Positions 5,416-6,655 of a stretch of DNA of 6,655 bases are shown here, piece by piece. The translations under genes were made by a program, and so were the position numbers. The DNA comes from Desulfobacca acetoxidans (GTDB lineage Bacteria > Desulfobacterota > Desulfobaccia > Desulfobaccales > 0-14-0-80-60-11): positions 1-6,655 of the forward strand of contig DYJG01000144.1 in assembly GCA_020723225.1 (NCBI GenBank), given 5' to 3'. Positions within the stretch are counted from its first letter, which is position 1; each line of letters opens with the position of its first letter. Under the pieces are notes generated by a model that searched no databases, was not told the origin of the DNA, and worked only from the letters and a program-made list of their open reading frames with translations.

Positions 5416-5444
5416 AATCTAAGAGCTTAATCGAGCTATGTCAA
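5416..5444 (-). promoter_or_regulatory. Sigma70-type promoter of the TPR gene
   Basis: On the minus strand: perfect -35 TTGACA (5444-5439), 17-base spacer, -10 TAGATT (5421-5416, four of six). The start would be near 5409, leaving about 50 bases to ATG 5360. The remaining gap up to 5544 holds a run of nine C (5528-5536) and nothing else I can support. Confidence 0.6.
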
Positions 5445-5544
5445 GAAAAGACCTTCTCGTGCTGCCATTTTGAACGATTTATTTCGAAAAGGCCCCTGAA
5501 AAGCGGATTGGTGGGCAGGCGCACCTTCCCCCCCCCGCCCGCAT

Positions 5545-6144
5545 TCAGGTTGCCGCCGTAGCCTGGGGCTGCATTTTGCTTAAGGCCCGGGTCAGTTCCA
5601 CCAGGACCCCCAACCCCTGGCGGCATTCCGGGCTCCGCATCTGCCACAGCAGCCCCACGGGCCCCACGGCTTTTGCCTCGTCCAGACGCGCGCTCAGGGC
5701 CACTTCCGAAAGCCTTTCCATGAATTTAAGCATCTCCACCGAGAAAATCTTGCCGAACATTGCAAAGACCCGATGTTGCTCCAGGTCATCCAACTGATCG
5801 ATCATTTTGGGCACGGTAATCTTCAGCACGGGCTCCATGTCCGCCCACCAGTCGATCAAGTTTTCCAATTGCTCCAAAGACCAGGTAAGGTATTTCAGGG
5901 CGGGGAGGAATCTCTTCAGCAGGGTAAAAAGATCCTCCGCCTGGAACCCTATCTCCACTTCCGCCAGTTCTTCAGTCAACCGCCTGGTGGCGGGAGGCAT
6001 GAGGATGGAGAGATCTTTGCCCAGGTCAGTTAAGGTTTCCCAGGGACCGGCAATAGCTTCCAACTGCTTCTCCACCCTGGCGACACCCTCCAACCTTTCC
6101 TCGATGGCCTTAAGCCGTTCCAGCAGCAGTTCTTCGTTGGTCAT
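5545..6144 (-). CDS. DUF1641 (YrhD-like) protein, partner of the SQR-like flavoprotein
   Basis: 199 residues, cytoplasmic, all-helical. Residues 1-30 (NEELLLERLKAIEERLEGV) look like a coiled coil. The middle is amphipathic with several Trp and Leu-rich helices (LFTLLKRFLPALKYLTWSLE). The C-terminus SPECRQGLGVLVELTRALSK (about 170-190) is the hallmark of DUF1641. No enzymatic motif is visible. DUF1641 genes often stand beside flavoprotein oxidoreductases or formate dehydrogenase-like genes. Here the start overlaps the SQR stop by ATGA (6141-6144), with GGAGG (6150-6154, complement) five bases before ATG. That argues for coupled translation and a functional or structural partnership, perhaps membrane attachment or regulation of the flavoprotein. 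Its biochemical role is not established. Confidence 0.82.
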   Translation of the reverse strand: MTNEELLLERLKAIEERLEGVARVEKQLEAIAGPWETLTDLGKDLSILMPPATRRLTEELAEVEIGFQAEDLFTLLKRFLPALKYLTWSLEQLENLIDWWADMEPVLKITVPKMIDQLDDLEQHRVFAMFGKIFSVEMLKFMERLSEVALSARLDEAKAVGPVGLLWQMRSPECRQGLGVLVELTRALSKMQPQATAAT

Positions 6145-6655
6145 GACCGCCTCCGCCTCAGGGGCATCTCGATATCCGGCGACAAAATACCCCGCACTTT
6201 GCCGGCCAAAACGAATTGGTTTTCCAACGGCAGGTGGCTGCCCTTGAGCATCAGGTTGTAATAGACCCAGCGGAACATCATCTTGCCGATATAATTGGAG
6301 AAGCTCTCCTTCAGCAGATCCATGGGGCCGATGCCCGGAAAGGGAAATTTTCCCGGCAGGGGCTCGATTTTATAGTTGAAGTCGAGAAGGGACCCCTTCT
6401 CGTATCCGGTGACCACCAGTCAGGTGGCGTGGCCGTCATAATCGGGCAAGGGCGGCTTGCCGTCGATTTCCCGGACAAGATTCTTAATGATGGTATCGGC
6501 CTCGTAATGGGCCACGGCCCCGGCCTTGGACGTGGGCACGTTGGTGGCGTCGCCGATTACATAGACATGATCGAAATTTTTGGCTTTAAGAGTGTTGTGG
6601 TCGGTGTCCACGTAGCCCATGGGATCTCCCATGCCGCTGTCAATGATGCATTGGG
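6141..6655 (-). CDS. sqr: Sulfide:quinone oxidoreductase-like flavoprotein with in-frame UGA (predicted Sec), C-terminal part
   Basis: The gene enters from the window's right edge; 170 codons are visible, with TGA at 6420-6422 read through. Before it: VDTDHNTLKAKNFDHVYVIG, then DATNVPTSKAGAVAHYEA, the second FAD-contact region (GDA) of the pyridine nucleotide-disulfide/SQR superfamily. After it, in the same frame: LVVTGYEKGSLLDFNYKIEP, LPGKFPFPGIGP, then the amphipathic membrane-binding end FRWVYYNLMLKGSHLP. The junction DYDGHAT-U-LVVTGYEKG matches the SQR pattern 'YDGHAxCFxxTGxGKxxLIDFNY'. The UGA thus replaces the conserved C-terminal redox Cys (counterpart of Cys356 in Acidithiobacillus ferrooxidans SQR), which holds the growing sulfur chain. 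The enzyme oxidises sulfide to sulfane sulfur at the membrane and reduces quinone. Standard annotation would split it in two. The N-terminal FAD motif and the other catalytic Cys lie outside the window, so exact SQR subtype and substrate are less sure than the family. Confidence 0.88.
6383..6402 (-). promoter_or_regulatory. Bacterial SECIS hairpin of the SQR gene
   Basis: On the minus strand CGAGAAGG (6402-6395), loop GGUC (6394-6391), CCTTCTCG (6390-6383): a perfect eight-base-pair stem with a four-base loop. The loop starts 25 bases after the UGA, within the bacterial SECIS range. It begins with two G and has the GGUC core that SelB recognises in E. coli fdhF. It lies in coding sequence (YEKGSLLD), as bacterial SECIS elements do. 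Confidence 0.8.

Noticed and set aside
5441..5647. Extension of DUF1641 by frameshift at the nine-C run into the overlapping frame
   Set aside because: The normal DUF1641 stop (5545) comes before the run on the minus strand, and the alternative tail is low-complexity with no homology.

Overview
The window looks like a piece of a GC-rich bacterial chromosome. The gene content (membrane-anchored rhodanese, sulfide:quinone oxidoreductase with a DUF1641 partner), the dense intergenic hairpin and simple repeats, and above all the apparent use of UGA as selenocysteine (Sec) point to a sulfur-metabolising, Sec-decoding bacterium. A deltaproteobacterial (Desulfobacterota) lineage is my best guess. 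This is inference; there is no rRNA or marker gene here.

The main result is two genes that ordinary annotation would call broken, and that I read as selenoproteins. (1) At 445-945 (+) a rhodanese with one membrane segment has two in-frame TGA codons (802-804 and 817-819). They fall exactly on the two cysteines of the CxxxxC active-site loop, which are intact as Cys in the rhodanese just upstream (1-173). Reading through both restores a full rhodanese C-terminus, and each TGA has a hairpin at the right distance to act as a bacterial SECIS. (2) At 6141-6655 (-) a sulfide:quinone oxidoreductase-like flavoprotein, cut by the window edge, has an in-frame TGA (6420-6422) at the conserved C-terminal redox cysteine. 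It is followed by a perfect 8-bp stem with a GGUC loop, the same loop core as E. coli fdhF.

Layout. 1-173 (+): end of a Cys rhodanese. 174-444: spacer with TTTTCRG heptamers and a perfect 12-bp hairpin repeat. 445-945 (+): the seleno-rhodanese. 946-1399: GTGAGC-type repeats, a strong sigma70-type promoter and a leader of about 250 nt. 1400-2356 (+): a secreted seven-bladed YVTN/NHL-type beta-propeller. 2374-2461: an inverted repeat between convergent genes. 2453-4151 (-): a likely three-gene operon, in transcription order an unknown 88-aa protein, a 73-aa antitoxin-like protein and a sugar-kinase-like phosphotransferase. 4298-4400: nested hairpin repeats. 4468-4659 (-): a tiny putative lipoprotein. 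4842-5360 (-): a secreted TPR protein with its own promoter. 5545-6655 (-): DUF1641 protein overlapping the seleno-SQR by ATGA.

How the genes could work together (inference): SQR oxidises sulfide at the membrane to sulfane sulfur or polysulfide and passes electrons to quinone. Rhodaneses move sulfane sulfur. Having Sec at the sulfur-bearing active-site residue of both enzyme types in one short stretch suggests a selenium-tuned sulfane-sulfur chemistry. The intervening kinase, propeller, lipoprotein and TPR genes show no clear link to it.
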